Shown here: positions 1-10,364 of the stretch, one piece after another
How positions within the stretch are numbered: position 1 is the first letter of the stretch
How the letters are laid out: every line of letters begins with the position of its first letter
Assembly: GCA_021812825.1 (NCBI GenBank)
Contig: JAKAMO010000051.1
Location: 1 to 19,075, forward strand
Reading direction: 5' to 3'
Source of the DNA: a bacterium
Lineage (GTDB): Bacteria; Elusimicrobiota; Elusimicrobia; Elusimicrobiales; UBA9959
Length of the DNA: 19,075 nt
Notes under the pieces: generated by a model
Databases searched by the model: none
What the model saw: only the letters and a program-made list of their open reading frames with translations
Told to the model about the DNA's origin: nothing
Program-made: the position numbers and the translations under genes

Positions 1-1476
<1,476 letters not shown>

Positions 1477-1512
1477 ACGGATTTTTAAGTACGGGATCAG
1501 GAGCGAACATAT

Positions 1513-2589
<1,077 letters not shown>

Positions 2590-2596
2590 GTGAACG

Positions 2597-3799
2597 ATGC
2601 TATTCGCGTATAAGGCCAAAGATTCCGTAGGCAAGCAGACCGAAGGCACGGTAGAGGCCGCGGACGAAAAGGCGGCCCTGGGCCGCCTGCGCGGCCAGCG
2701 CCTTTCCGTCACCGAGATAAAGCCAGCCAAGGGCAAGGCCGGAAAGCAGGGCAAGCTGGGCGGGAAGATAGACAACAAGGACGTCGTCATTTTCTCGAGA
2801 CAGCTCTCCACGCTGGTCTCTTCCGGCGTGCCCATAGTCCAGGGCCTCACGATACTTTCAGAGCAGGCCGAAGCCCCCAATTTCAAGCTGGTGCTGAACA
2901 ACCTGCGCACCGACATCGAGGCCGGCCTTTCCATCGCCGACGCGATGAAGAAGCACCCCAACGCCTTCACCGAGCTGTACGTGGCCATGATACGCGCCGG
3001 CGAGGTCGGCGGCATCCTGGACACCATCCTGGAGCGCCTCTCCGCCTACCTCGAGTCCAACGAAGCGCTGAAGGGCAAGGTCAAGAGCGCGCTGATGTAC
3101 CCTATAGTGGTGTTCAGCGCAGCCGGCATAATCACGATCTTCCTGATCGTGTTCGTCATCCCGATCTTCAAGGACATCTTCGCCGGCTTCGGCGCCAAGC
3201 TGCCCTTCATTACCCAGCAGTTGATAAACATCTCGGACTTCCTCAGGCACTACATCCTGTTCATGATCCCGCCGGTAGGCGGCGGGGTCTGGGGCTTCAA
3301 GAAGTGGATGAAGACGCCCAAGGGCGAGCGCAAGGTGGACGAGATAGCGCTGAAGCTCCCCATATTCGGTATCCTGCTCAAGAAGGTGGCCATCGCCAAG
3401 TTCAGCCGCACGCTGGGCACGCTGATCAAGTCCGGCGTGCCGATCCTGCAGGGCCTCGAGACGGTGGCCAAGACCGCCGGGAACAAGGTCATCGAGGAGG
3501 CCATCGACGGCAGCCAGAAGTCCATCAAGGAGGGCGGCCGCATCTCTGACCCGCTCAAGAAGGCCAACATCTTCCCGCCGATGGTCATCCAGATGATCAG
3601 CGTGGGCGAGGAGACCGGCGGCCTGGACACGATGCTCACGAAAATAGCCGACTTCTACGACACGGAGGTCGACACGGCCGTGAAGGGCCTCACCTCGATG
3701 CTCGAGCCGCTGATCATGATCTTCCTCGGCGTGGTCATCGGCACAATCGTCATCGCTATGTTCATGCCGATGTTCAGCCTCGGCGAAATGGTCGGCTGA
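2597..3799 (+). CDS. pilC: Type IV pilus inner-membrane platform protein PilC
   Basis: Polytopic platform protein on which PilB and PilT act. The 400 residues hold two T2SSF/GspF domains (about 62-185 and 265-388). Their repeat is visible: FSRQLSTLVSSGVPI at 66-80 matches FSRTLGTLIKSGVPI at 269-283, and RAGEVGGILD matches SVGEETGGLD. Membrane segments lie at about 168-190, 218-236 and 371-391, the usual PilC topology. The start at 2597 has its ribosome site (AGGTGA, 2588-2593) overlapping the pilT stop codon, so translation is probably coupled. It is the last gene of the operon, followed by a strong terminator at 3821. No pilin or prepilin peptidase gene lies nearby. Confidence 0.95.
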   Translation: MLFAYKAKDSVGKQTEGTVEAADEKAALGRLRGQRLSVTEIKPAKGKAGKQGKLGGKIDNKDVVIFSRQLSTLVSSGVPIVQGLTILSEQAEAPNFKLVLNNLRTDIEAGLSIADAMKKHPNAFTELYVAMIRAGEVGGILDTILERLSAYLESNEALKGKVKSALMYPIVVFSAAGIITIFLIVFVIPIFKDIFAGFGAKLPFITQQLINISDFLRHYILFMIPPVGGGVWGFKKWMKTPKGERKVDEIALKLPIFGILLKKVAIAKFSRTLGTLIKSGVPILQGLETVAKTAGNKVIEEAIDGSQKSIKEGGRISDPLKKANIFPPMVIQMISVGEETGGLDTMLTKIADFYDTEVDTAVKGLTSMLEPLIMIFLGVVIGTIVIAMFMPMFSLGEMVG

Positions 3800-3820
3800 G
3801 GCCGCGCCGGCCGGACGCGA

Positions 3821-3848
3821 AAAAGCCCCCGTTCCCGCGGGGGCTTTT
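3821..3848. terminator. Bidirectional rho-independent terminator
   Basis: A perfect 11-bp inverted repeat (AAAAGCCCCCG at 3821-3831 and CGGGGGCTTTT at 3838-3848) with a 6-base loop. It carries an A run on one side and a T run on the other, so it can stop both pilC (plus) and the convergent metallopeptidase gene (minus), whose stop codon is at 3867. Confidence 0.9.
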
Positions 3849-3866
3849 CATTTTCCGGGCAGGGCC

Positions 3867-4628
3867 TTATTGCGGATGGTAATAACGCAGGGCTTCCGGC
3901 AGCTCCGCCTCTATCTTCTTTATACGCTGAGCGTCCGATGGATGCGTGGAGAGCAGCTCCGGCGGTTTCTTGCCTCCGGAGGCCTCCATGCGCTGCCAGA
4001 AAGGGACGGCGGCCCGCGGATCGTAGCCGGCCTTGGCCATCAGGATGAGGCCTATGTGGTCCGCCTCGGCCTCGTGGCTGCGGCTGAACGGCAGCAGCAC
4101 TCCGACGTTGGCGCCCATGCCGAAGGCGTTCATGACCTGCTGCTGCACCTTCGGGTCCTTGTTGGACATGCCCATCTGCAGGGCCGTCCCGCCCAGGCTC
4201 ACCAGTTCGCCCTGGCTCATGCGTTCGGCGCCGTGATGGGCCAGCGCGTGCGCGACCTCGTGTGACATCACCACGGCCAGGCCTGTTTCGTCCTGCGTCA
4301 GCGGCAGTATGCCGCTGTAGACGGCCACGCGCCCGCCGGGCAGGCAGAACGCGTTGACCGTCTTCGGGTCGTCGATAAGCTTGAACTGCCAGTCATAGCC
4401 CGGCTGGTCCGCCGCGGCGGCTATCCTCCGTCCCACGCGCTCCACCATCGCGGCCGCCCGGGCGTCGCCGGAGAGCTTGGCCTTGGACAGCACCTCCTGC
4501 CAGGCCTGGAGGCCCATCTTGTCCTCCTCCGGGGCGGAGATGATATTGAACTGGTGCCTGTTGGTGTAAGGCACGGTGGCGCAGGAAACGAGCAGCGCGG
4601 CCAGCGGCAGGAAGATGAGGTTCCTCAT
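3867..4628 (-). CDS. M48-family zinc metallopeptidase lipoprotein (LoiP/Oma1-like)
   Basis: Probable envelope quality-control protease. The 253 residues begin with a lipoprotein signal peptide (lipobox LVSC, lipidated Cys16), placing it in the periplasm and membrane-anchored. The zinc motif HEVAH is at 123-127, and the third-ligand helix HEAEAD puts Glu186 as the likely third ligand with Asp190 behind it, the M48 arrangement. Length and lipobox resemble E. coli LoiP (M48C), with no TPR domain as in BepA. The ATG at 4628 fits the signal peptide exactly, but there is no clear ribosome site; TATAGAAT on the coding strand lies 6 bases upstream (see findings). It sits 41 bases downstream of the rhodanese gene on the same strand and ends at the shared terminator. 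Confidence 0.9.
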   Translation of the reverse strand: MRNLIFLPLAALLVSCATVPYTNRHQFNIISAPEEDKMGLQAWQEVLSKAKLSGDARAAAMVERVGRRIAAAADQPGYDWQFKLIDDPKTVNAFCLPGGRVAVYSGILPLTQDETGLAVVMSHEVAHALAHHGAERMSQGELVSLGGTALQMGMSNKDPKVQQQVMNAFGMGANVGVLLPFSRSHEAEADHIGLILMAKAGYDPRAAVPFWQRMEASGGKKPPELLSTHPSDAQRIKKIEAELPEALRYYHPQ

Positions 4629-4669
4629 GGACAGATTCTATAAAAACCGGGCGCGGCTCCGCACGCGTC

Positions 4670-5026
4670 TTAAAGCGTATTCTGCCAGGACCCGGCGTTG
4701 ATCACGTTCTTGAAGCCCATGCTCTTCAGGATGCCAGCTGCTACGCCGCTGCGGGCGCCGGAGGCGCAGCAGAGCACTATGGTCCGGGTCTTATCCAGTT
4801 TCTTCGCTCCGCCGGTTATATCGTCGAGCGGGATGTTCAGGCTCCCGGGCCTGTTGCCGGAGGCGAACTCTGCCGGAGAGCGCACGTCCACGAACACCGC
4901 GCCGGCAGCGGCAAGGCCGGGCAGGCGCTTCTTGACGGCTCTGAAGCGCAGGTAGCGGTAGAGGAGGAAGCCGGCTACGCCGGCGGGCAGGATATAGGAT
5001 TTGAGGGTTTCCGGGTCTGGATTCAT
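4670..5026 (-). CDS. Membrane-anchored single-domain rhodanese
   Basis: Rhodanese-family sulfurtransferase of 118 residues with an N-terminal membrane segment (about 11-28) and one rhodanese domain. The domain shows VFVDVRSPAEF followed by the active-site loop CASGARS starting at Cys87. Such proteins carry a persulfide on the loop cysteine; the substrate is not predictable. I chose the ATG at 5026 because AAGGA lies 7 bases upstream on the coding strand (plus-strand 5034-5038). The first in-frame ATG at 5056 would add ten charged residues and has no ribosome site. It lies just upstream of the M48 lipoprotein gene on the same strand, so the two may be cotranscribed, and is divergent from the secreted-protein cluster. 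Confidence 0.88.
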   Translation of the reverse strand: MNPDPETLKSYILPAGVAGFLLYRYLRFRAVKKRLPGLAAAGAVFVDVRSPAEFASGNRPGSLNIPLDDITGGAKKLDKTRTIVLCCASGARSGVAAGILKSMGFKNVINAGSWQNTL

Positions 5027-5033
5027 TCTTGCG

Positions 5034-5038
5034 TCCTT
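5034..5038 (-). promoter_or_regulatory. Ribosome binding site deciding the rhodanese start
   Basis: AAGGA on the minus strand, 7 bases before the ATG at 5026. The longer start at 5056 has nothing comparable upstream. Confidence 0.6.
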
Positions 5039-5148
5039 GCGAAAGTCGGGTCTCATCTATTAGATGCGCCGCGGTCCATAAAGTTTCAGGTCTTCCCGGT
5101 CCCCCCGATCAGGTTCACGGGTCTTTCGGGTCCGCCGCTTCGCGTAAC

Positions 5149-5282
5149 TAATCCGCGTTTTTACTGCATTCCGGCGCGTAAGCCGCCCGGGCAAAAGCTA
5201 TGGGAAAGAATACAGGGCCGGGTCGGGTCCGCCGCCTCAGGCGAGGGAGGCCGCTTGCGGCTAAACTATATACACGGCCGGA
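5149..5282 (+). promoter_or_regulatory. Conserved upstream element, copy A
   Basis: First of six related copies in the window. It carries GTAAGCC (5178-5184), GGGCAAA, GCCTCA (5234-5239), TAAACTATA (5262-5270) and GCCGGA (5277-5282). GTAAGCC to GCCTCA is 49 bases and GCCTCA to TAAAC is 22 bases, as in the other copies. The upstream AAAAC block is degenerate here. TAAACT could serve as a -10 box, giving a leader of about 65 bases; no TTGACA-like -35 box is seen at 16-18 bases. It heads the 5347-10172 gene series. The roughly 290-base gap between the rhodanese start and the gene at 5347 contains little else apart from GGCAAGGCG at 5301-5309, shared with copies B and C. Confidence 0.7.
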
Positions 5283-5346
5283 GAACAGCGGACAAATGAC
5301 GGCAAGGCGCTCCGCGAATCCGGGACTCATAGGAGGAGAAGAGGAA

Positions 5347-6090
5347 ATGAAAAAGATACTGACAATACTGATACTGGTCTCGGCAGCGGGCCTCGCCCGG
5401 GCCGGGGACCTGGAGAGCGCCGCCTCCGCGGCCGCCCTGACTGACCTCAGACTGGAACGGGCCGCGGACATGAAGGTCCCGGAACCTTCCGCCGCCGCAG
5501 CGCTGGGCGAAATGGACAAGACGGCTCCCAGCGAACTGCTGGGGCTGCCCGGCGCCACCAGCTACGAAAAGGTGAAGGCCCTGTTCGAGCGCGGCGTCCC
5601 GGCCACCCAGGCCGACCTGACCGGCATTAAGGCCGGCCGCACTTTCACGGCCGCCGGCACGGTCGCCAAGGGCGCCATGATAGGAATGGTGGTCAAGGTA
5701 TCGGAGTACGAGGCGGCCGGCGCAACGGACGAGGGCCCGCTGTTCGGCTCTTCCGGCAAGGAGAGGTTCGCGATCGGTTTTATAGAGAACGACATCGAGT
5801 ACTACAACAAAAGGGCGCTTAAAGGCCTAGAGCACCTCTTCCAGTATCCGTATTACTATAGTTTCGCCTTCGGGGTCCGCCGCCATCCGGAGTCTCCGCA
5901 GCGCAACTATATGATTTTCCCGGAAGCCCGGGCTGTCATGAACTGGAACAACGGTATCCAGCAGATCATCGAGGAACGGAAAGCCGGGGAATATCTGGTC
6001 GAGAAGTTCACCGAGAAGGATACCGCCTCCGGGCGTATATTGAAGACGCTCTATACCTATTATTTTATGGACTTGACCCCGCGCGACTGA
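5347..6090 (+). CDS. Exported protein of unknown function, paralog of 14989-15663
   Basis: I do not recognise the family. The 247-residue product has a clear Sec signal peptide (MKKILTILILVSAAGLARA, cleavage after ARA near 19), then GDLESAAS and a KVPEPSA patch seen in other proteins of this cluster. A central region reads LFERGVPATQADLTG, matching LFDTGAQPSESDLTG in the 14989 protein, and later 'GPLF' followed by a FAIG/FQIG strand in both. The C-terminal half is rich in aromatic residues (QYPYYYSFAF, LYTYYFMDL). I see no cysteine, unlike its paralog. The start is set by the signal peptide and AGGAGG at 5331-5336; the frame stays open upstream to 5200 through the conserved element, which is probably not coding. 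First gene after copy A; the next starts 59 bases later. Confidence 0.85.
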   Translation: MKKILTILILVSAAGLARAGDLESAASAAALTDLRLERAADMKVPEPSAAAALGEMDKTAPSELLGLPGATSYEKVKALFERGVPATQADLTGIKAGRTFTAAGTVAKGAMIGMVVKVSEYEAAGATDEGPLFGSSGKERFAIGFIENDIEYYNKRALKGLEHLFQYPYYYSFAFGVRRHPESPQRNYMIFPEARAVMNWNNGIQQIIEERKAGEYLVEKFTEKDTASGRILKTLYTYYFMDLTPRD

Positions 6091-6149
6091 AGAAGGCCGG
6101 CAGACAAGAGAGCGGCGGTGCAGGAAAAAATTATCAGGAGGATAACAGA

Positions 6150-7175
6150 ATGAACAGGAAGATGATACTGGCGGTGATGATGGCGGCGGCGCCCGGCGCG
6201 GCGCTGGCCGCGGGCGGGGCGGAGTTGAACGGCCTGAAGGCCGGGGACGTCAGGGCTCAGGAAGGCGTTTCCATCCCCATGCCGGAACTGGTCAAGTCCA
6301 ACTATCCGGTGGATTACGGCTACCAGAAGGTGCACCTCGTCAACAGGGGCCCGGCCGTGCTGGCCACCGTCGGCAGCGGCATGATGGACACGCGGTTGAT
6401 CATCGGCTATAAGAAGAGCGGCGTCCTGGGCGGGGCGGAAAAGATAACCGCGCGGGTCATGGTTTCGTATTACGGCGGGGACGGCCGGACCAAGCTGTCC
6501 ACGCGCGACGTCGAGCTGGGCAAGGAGTGGCACGGCACCGGCTTCATGACCCCGGCCATGATCCACCAGGACTATATCACCCTGTCGGACAACCTGGGCT
6601 TCCGCGGGATACAGAAGATAGAGCTGGCTTTCTTCGCGGGCGGCCAGTGGGATTCCAACTACGGCAGCAATTACACCGTATACATGAACGATCTGTCCAA
6701 CAGCGGCATCCAGTACTCCAACCCCGGCTGGGCGGGCAGCAATGAGGTGGCCCCGCAGTGCTGGGACTTCATCGTGGCCCAGATGCGGGATATGCCGGAA
6801 AAGGGGCTCCCGGCTAATTCCTTCCTGGACAGCGCGGTGCGGCTGTCACGCATGCACTCCGAGCGGCTCAAGACCGTGGCCATGGCGATCAACGGCCAGG
6901 TCCCGGCGGCGTACACGCGCGGCGTGGGCGACGTCTCTTTCGGCATAGAGGGCGCCCTGTACGGCATGGAGGAGGCTATAAAGGAGCGCAACGCCATGGC
7001 GCTGCGTATGGAGCTTACGCGCATGGAGCGCTTCACTGCCCGCCTGCACAAGCTGGCCGCTTCCATAGCCGGCACCCCGGACTATACCAGGTTGTCGGGC
7101 TACGAGGTGGAGAGCGCGGCAGCGGCGCTCGACGCGCAGCTGCTCATCATCCGTGCCAACGCCAGTCTCCTGTAG
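6150..7175 (+). CDS. Exported two-domain protein with WDSNYG motif, short paralog of 15774-17117
   Basis: Function unknown. The 341 residues start with a signal peptide ending AALA (about 20), then a tag (AELNGLKAGDV...IPMPE). A beta-rich domain (about 52-197) follows, containing YYGGDGRTKLSTRD and a closing motif QWDSNYGSNYTV (166-177). That last motif resembles the W-D-N-N-x-G-x-N-Y strand of starch-binding domains such as CBM21; the match is by eye only. The remainder (from about NSFLDSAVRLSRMH) looks helical and ends at LLIIRAN. AGGAGG at 6136-6141 with an 8-base spacer sets the start. The 15774 protein is nearly identical over both parts but has about 106 extra residues at their junction. 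Confidence 0.86.
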   Translation: MNRKMILAVMMAAAPGAALAAGGAELNGLKAGDVRAQEGVSIPMPELVKSNYPVDYGYQKVHLVNRGPAVLATVGSGMMDTRLIIGYKKSGVLGGAEKITARVMVSYYGGDGRTKLSTRDVELGKEWHGTGFMTPAMIHQDYITLSDNLGFRGIQKIELAFFAGGQWDSNYGSNYTVYMNDLSNSGIQYSNPGWAGSNEVAPQCWDFIVAQMRDMPEKGLPANSFLDSAVRLSRMHSERLKTVAMAINGQVPAAYTRGVGDVSFGIEGALYGMEEAIKERNAMALRMELTRMERFTARLHKLAASIAGTPDYTRLSGYEVESAAAALDAQLLIIRANASLL

Positions 7176-7238
7176 GCTGCCGGGGAAAGCGCGCGGGGCA
7201 TGGAAAATATAAAGGAGACCACCTGAAGAGTGTCTAAT

Positions 7239-8162
7239 ATGAAAAAATATCTGATGATCGTGGCCGTGCTGTGCATGGCCGGCGGAGCGAGGGCGGCGGA
7301 TTTCGACGCGCTGGGCGGGGTCACCGCCGCCGGCATAAGGGCCGGTCTGGCCGGGATAGAGGCGGCGCTTCCCGGCGTTCATGGAAACGCGCAAGGCAAG
7401 ACGCTGGTGGACGCCAAGACCATGCAGCTCCAGGTGGAGCAGAATTCCGTGAACCTGGCGGATTACGAGGCCACGCTGATCGTAAACTGCATGTACCGCT
7501 CCGGCCTGTGGCCGCAGCCGCACGTCTGCGGCAGCCGCGTTCTGCCGGTGGAAATAACGTCCGACGGCAGGCTTATACTGCCGCCCATCGAGGCGTTCGA
7601 CGGCCCGCGCGGCGCGAACCCCGACAACTTCGATCTGCGCGTGACCGTCGCCAGAAAGGGCGATCCGCGCGACTGGCTGTTCACGCTGGGCGCCAGCGGC
7701 AGGAAAGGCCTGGCTGCCTACGCGCGCAAGACCGGCGCCATCAGCCTGCTGAAGCTCAACGCCGCCAAGGTGGAGGTGCTGGTGGAAGGCAAGCCGCTGG
7801 CCGGTTCCGCTATGGCGCAGGACCAGAGCTCCAGGTTCATGGCCTTCGTCGACAGCGCGCACGTCCCGGGCGAAGACATAGACCCGGTGGTGCTGGCGAC
7901 CCCCCTTACCGGGATACAGAGCCTGGATAACGCCCAGCACAGTTATCCCAAGCCTTCATTGGCCGCTTTCCGGGCGCTGGAGTTCGGCTCCGCGGTGATG
8001 GTCGAGTGGGCGGACAGCCCCCGCGGCTGGTCGCTCTTTGCAGATCTCCGGCTGGGCACGGCATACACGGTGACCGAGAGCTACCGCGGCCGCGCGAAAA
8101 TAGAGAGGTCTGTAGACGGGCTGCAGCGGATAGTGCGGCTCGACCTCGTGAAGGCGTACTAG
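7239..8162 (+). CDS. Exported protein with paired-cysteine NCMYRSGLW motif, paralog of 17490-18404
   Basis: Unknown function. A 307-residue product with signal peptide MKKYLMIVAVLCMAGGARA, a tag starting ADFDALGG, and a mature region carrying MQLQVEQNSVNLADYEA and VNCMYRSGLWPQPHVCG. Its two cysteines (84 and 97) are probably disulfide-bonded. The 17490 protein has the same motif with cysteines at exactly the same positions. Other shared blocks are EVLVEGKPLAGS and HSYPKPSLAAFRALE. The ATG at 7239 is chosen by homology with that paralog; a GTG at 7230 would add three residues and is better placed for AGGAG at 7213-7217 (12-base spacer), so the start is uncertain by three codons. Third gene of the unit headed by copy A and third member of the duplicated block. 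Confidence 0.85.
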   Translation: MKKYLMIVAVLCMAGGARAADFDALGGVTAAGIRAGLAGIEAALPGVHGNAQGKTLVDAKTMQLQVEQNSVNLADYEATLIVNCMYRSGLWPQPHVCGSRVLPVEITSDGRLILPPIEAFDGPRGANPDNFDLRVTVARKGDPRDWLFTLGASGRKGLAAYARKTGAISLLKLNAAKVEVLVEGKPLAGSAMAQDQSSRFMAFVDSAHVPGEDIDPVVLATPLTGIQSLDNAQHSYPKPSLAAFRALEFGSAVMVEWADSPRGWSLFADLRLGTAYTVTESYRGRAKIERSVDGLQRIVRLDLVKAY

Positions 8163-8186
8163 GAACGCGGGCGGACGGAGGAGAAT

Positions 8187-8351
8187 ATGAGGGATGTCGT
8201 AGTGACAGGGGCGCTGGTCCTGTTGGCTGCCGCCTCCCCGCGGGACAGGGCTTTCATCGCGGCAGCCGATGACTTCTGGATAAAGGGGACTGCTTCCGAG
8301 CTGGGCGCCTGGGAAGTTCCGAAGTCCGCCGGTTTGCCTGTAACTTCATAA
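8187..8351 (+). CDS. Small ORF, probable detached signal-peptide start of the metallopeptidase at 8354
   Basis: A 54-codon reading frame starts at an ATG 3 bases after GGAGGAG (8177-8183). It begins MRDVVVTGALVLLAAAS, which looks like a signal peptide, and ends LPVTS-stop at 8349-8351. The next gene starts 2 bases later in another frame and lacks both a signal peptide and a ribosome site. A single -1 step near the stop would read LPVTS-ITMAQKVEMDYSAAE and join the two into one exported protease. Alternatives are a real small exported peptide with translational coupling, or a sequencing error. Confidence 0.5.
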   Translation: MRDVVVTGALVLLAAASPRDRAFIAAADDFWIKGTASELGAWEVPKSAGLPVTS

Positions 8352-8353
8352 CT

Positions 8354-9244
8354 ATGGCGCAAAAGGTGGAGATGGACTACTCCGCGGCCGAGGCCGCGCT
8401 GGAGTATCTTGAGCGTCCCGCGCCCGGGAAACTGAAAGAACTGCTCGGGCATACCGCCTACCGGCTTATTGTCAGTCACAGCCGCAGATACTGTTCCAGG
8501 CCGCTTTCCGCGCAAACCCTGGCGCAGGCTTTCAGAAAAGGCTCTCCCGAAGCGGGTCTGGGCGGGCTTGCCGGGAACCGCGCCGGACTGGCGGCCGCCT
8601 TGAAATACCTGAAGGAGAACGAGCCTGCCATCCGCGACGAGTTCCTGTCCCTGCACCTGCGGTATCTGCCGCAGGATTATTGCGAGACGGCCGTGGTGCG
8701 ATTCGCGCTGGGAGGCTGCGACGGTATAGCGCTGGACGGGCAGGTGGTAGTGAACCTTAACGACGGGCGCTTCCTGGCGGACAGACGGGAACTCCTCCTT
8801 TCCCTGCCGCACGAGCTTTTCCACCTGGGTTTCGAATATTATCGCGGATTGCCGGACCTGGCCGCCGCGAGGACGGTTGGGGATCTTAAGGAATTCGTGA
8901 TGGAATTCACCATGAACGAGGGCCTGGCCACCCTGGTCCCCTACGAAAAGCGCAGGAGCGCGGGCGCGCTGGACGCGCGCGACTATTCCGTTCTGGAGAG
9001 CGCGGGAGACCTGGAGAAAAAACTGCGCGTTTTCGACGCGCTGCTCTGGGAGTTGGAGGCGCGCTCAAAAGAGGCGCTCACCGGAGGGTTCAGGGACCGG
9101 ATACTTGAGGAATTGTCCAGGGAGCGGCTGTTCTATATCGCGGGCTGCCACAAGGCGCTGGCCATAGAGCGCAGCCTCGGCCGGGAGAAGCTGGCGCAGC
9201 TCGTGCGGTTCCCGGCGAGCGCGTTCATATATTGGGAAGTCTGA
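8354..9244 (+). CDS. HExxH zinc metallopeptidase, gluzincin-like (possibly DUF5700/DUF2268-type), start likely split off
   Basis: Predicted zinc protease of 296 residues. The motif HELFH at 153-157 sits in LLLSLPHELFHLGFEYY, and 32 residues on, NEGLATLVPYE offers Glu189 as a third zinc ligand, a gluzincin-type arrangement. This resembles uncharacterised families such as DUF5700 or DUF2268; I cannot tell which without a profile search. The sequence before the motif (KVEMDYSAAEAALEYLE) looks like the start of a mature domain, yet there is no signal peptide and no Shine-Dalgarno before the ATG at 8354. Its frame is open upstream only to 8273, with no other ATG. It probably belongs with the small ORF at 8187. 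The next gene starts 28 bases after the stop. Confidence 0.75.
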   Translation: MAQKVEMDYSAAEAALEYLERPAPGKLKELLGHTAYRLIVSHSRRYCSRPLSAQTLAQAFRKGSPEAGLGGLAGNRAGLAAALKYLKENEPAIRDEFLSLHLRYLPQDYCETAVVRFALGGCDGIALDGQVVVNLNDGRFLADRRELLLSLPHELFHLGFEYYRGLPDLAAARTVGDLKEFVMEFTMNEGLATLVPYEKRRSAGALDARDYSVLESAGDLEKKLRVFDALLWELEARSKEALTGGFRDRILEELSRERLFYIAGCHKALAIERSLGREKLAQLVRFPASAFIYWEV

Positions 9245-9272
9245 GCCGCACGGAGATCAGGATGACGGACAT

Positions 9273-10172
9273 ATGAGAGCGGTGCTTTGCTTTTCCCTGC
9301 TGCTGGCGGGCGGCCCAGGCCGCGCGGCCGCCGGCGCCCCTTCGTTCTCGATGTTCGACAGTCCCGTCTTCGCCGTGGTCAATCCCCGCGTCGGCACCAG
9401 GCTTTCCAGGGCAGCTTTCGAGGACGCGGTAAGCGGCGCCCGCGTGGTTTACGCCGGAGAGGTCGGCGGATCCGCCAGAAGCCAGCTGGCCAGGCTAGAG
9501 ATACTCGATATGATGGTAAAAGCGCGCGGCCGCGTCGCGGTAGGGCTGGAAATGGTGCCTTCAGGCAGCCAGCGTCTGCTGGACGGCTATCTCGCGGGCC
9601 GGATACCGGAGAAGGAGTTCCTGTCAGGCTCCGCCTGGAGCGGACAAGCCGCTTTCACGCCGTACAAGCCGCTTTTCGTTTATATCCGGGAACATAAGCT
9701 GAAGGTCTTGGCCCTTGATCTGCCGCGCGGCCTGCCCGCGAAGCTGGCGCAGGGCGGAATAGCTTCCCTTGACCGGGGCGAAAGGGCGATGCTGCCGCAG
9801 GATATCCGCATGAACGCGGATAAGCCGTACCTGGCGTATTTAAAAAGAAGCTTTTACGCGGGCAGCGCGGCGAAAAGGACCGAGTGGGAGAACTATCTGT
9901 TCTCCATTTCAGCCTGGAACGCGGCGCTGGCCGCGCGCATTATCTGCTTTCTGGGCGAAAATCCGGACTATTCCCTGCTGGTGCTGACCGGCAACGGACG
10001 GATAATGTACAACGCGGGGGTGCCGGCCCGGATAAAATCCGCTGTGCCGGGGATCTCGCAGGTCTCAGTTTACGTCTCCGGCGCCGCCGCTCCCGGGAAG
10101 CCGGCGGAGATAGCCCCGCCGCCGGCCGATTATATCTGGTTCACCGGCGGCTCCGGGATGGCCGCATGGTAG
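9273..10172 (+). CDS. ChaN-like (DUF399) exported protein lacking the conserved histidines
   Basis: A 299-residue protein with an N-terminal signal peptide (cleavage around AAAGA, about 20). The body follows the ChaN/cofacial-haem-binding (PF04187) pattern: VVYAGE (59-63), AVGLEMVPSGSQRLLDGYLAG (89-109), YKPLFVYIREHKLKVLALDLPR (131-152), and LLVLTGNGRIMYNAGVPARI (235-254). In typical members the first motif is GE-x-H-D with further histidines and the last is G-x-G-H. Here they read GEVGGSARSQ and GNGR, so the signature histidines are absent. Haem binding by the known mode is therefore doubtful. It may be a repurposed fold. The start is supported by AGGA at 9259-9262 with a 10-base spacer. Last gene of the copy A series; only a weak hairpin (GACGC/GCGTC near 10186-10205) follows. 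Confidence 0.78.
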   Translation: MRAVLCFSLLLAGGPGRAAAGAPSFSMFDSPVFAVVNPRVGTRLSRAAFEDAVSGARVVYAGEVGGSARSQLARLEILDMMVKARGRVAVGLEMVPSGSQRLLDGYLAGRIPEKEFLSGSAWSGQAAFTPYKPLFVYIREHKLKVLALDLPRGLPAKLAQGGIASLDRGERAMLPQDIRMNADKPYLAYLKRSFYAGSAAKRTEWENYLFSISAWNAALAARIICFLGENPDYSLLVLTGNGRIMYNAGVPARIKSAVPGISQVSVYVSGAAAPGKPAEIAPPPADYIWFTGGSGMAAW

Positions 10173-10207
10173 GCGCGGCGTTCCAGACGCACGCTTTTCG
10201 GCGTCCA

Positions 10208-10328
10208 AAAACTTGCTTTTTCGTCCGCCAGCCCGTGTGAACCTGCCGGGTAAGGACCACGGGTCCAATTACATAGACAAATATGTTCCGCGCCCCAGGC
10301 TATCCAGCCGGGCGCTGGTTAGACTTTA
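10208..10328 (+). promoter_or_regulatory. Conserved upstream element, decayed copy F
   Basis: A degenerate copy in front of the clostripain remnant. AAAAC is at 10208, GTAAG at 10250 (13 bases further than in intact copies), GCCCCA at 10292-10297 replaces GCCTCA, and TAGACTTTA (10320-10328) replaces TAAACTATA. The 22-base gap before the last box is kept. After it, GTTGTGGAC and GTACTTCAGG match copy E upstream of the intact clostripain gene. Confidence 0.6.
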
Positions 10329-10364
10329 GTTGTGGACGGTACTTCAGGAAAATGACGGGCTCAA

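Larger units (their letters stand above)
5347..8162 (+). repeat. Three-gene block, copy 1
   Basis: Genes 5347, 6150 and 7239 correspond in order and orientation to 14989, 15774 and 17490. The middle pair is nearly identical in long DNA stretches; the outer pairs have diverged. Confidence 0.8.
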
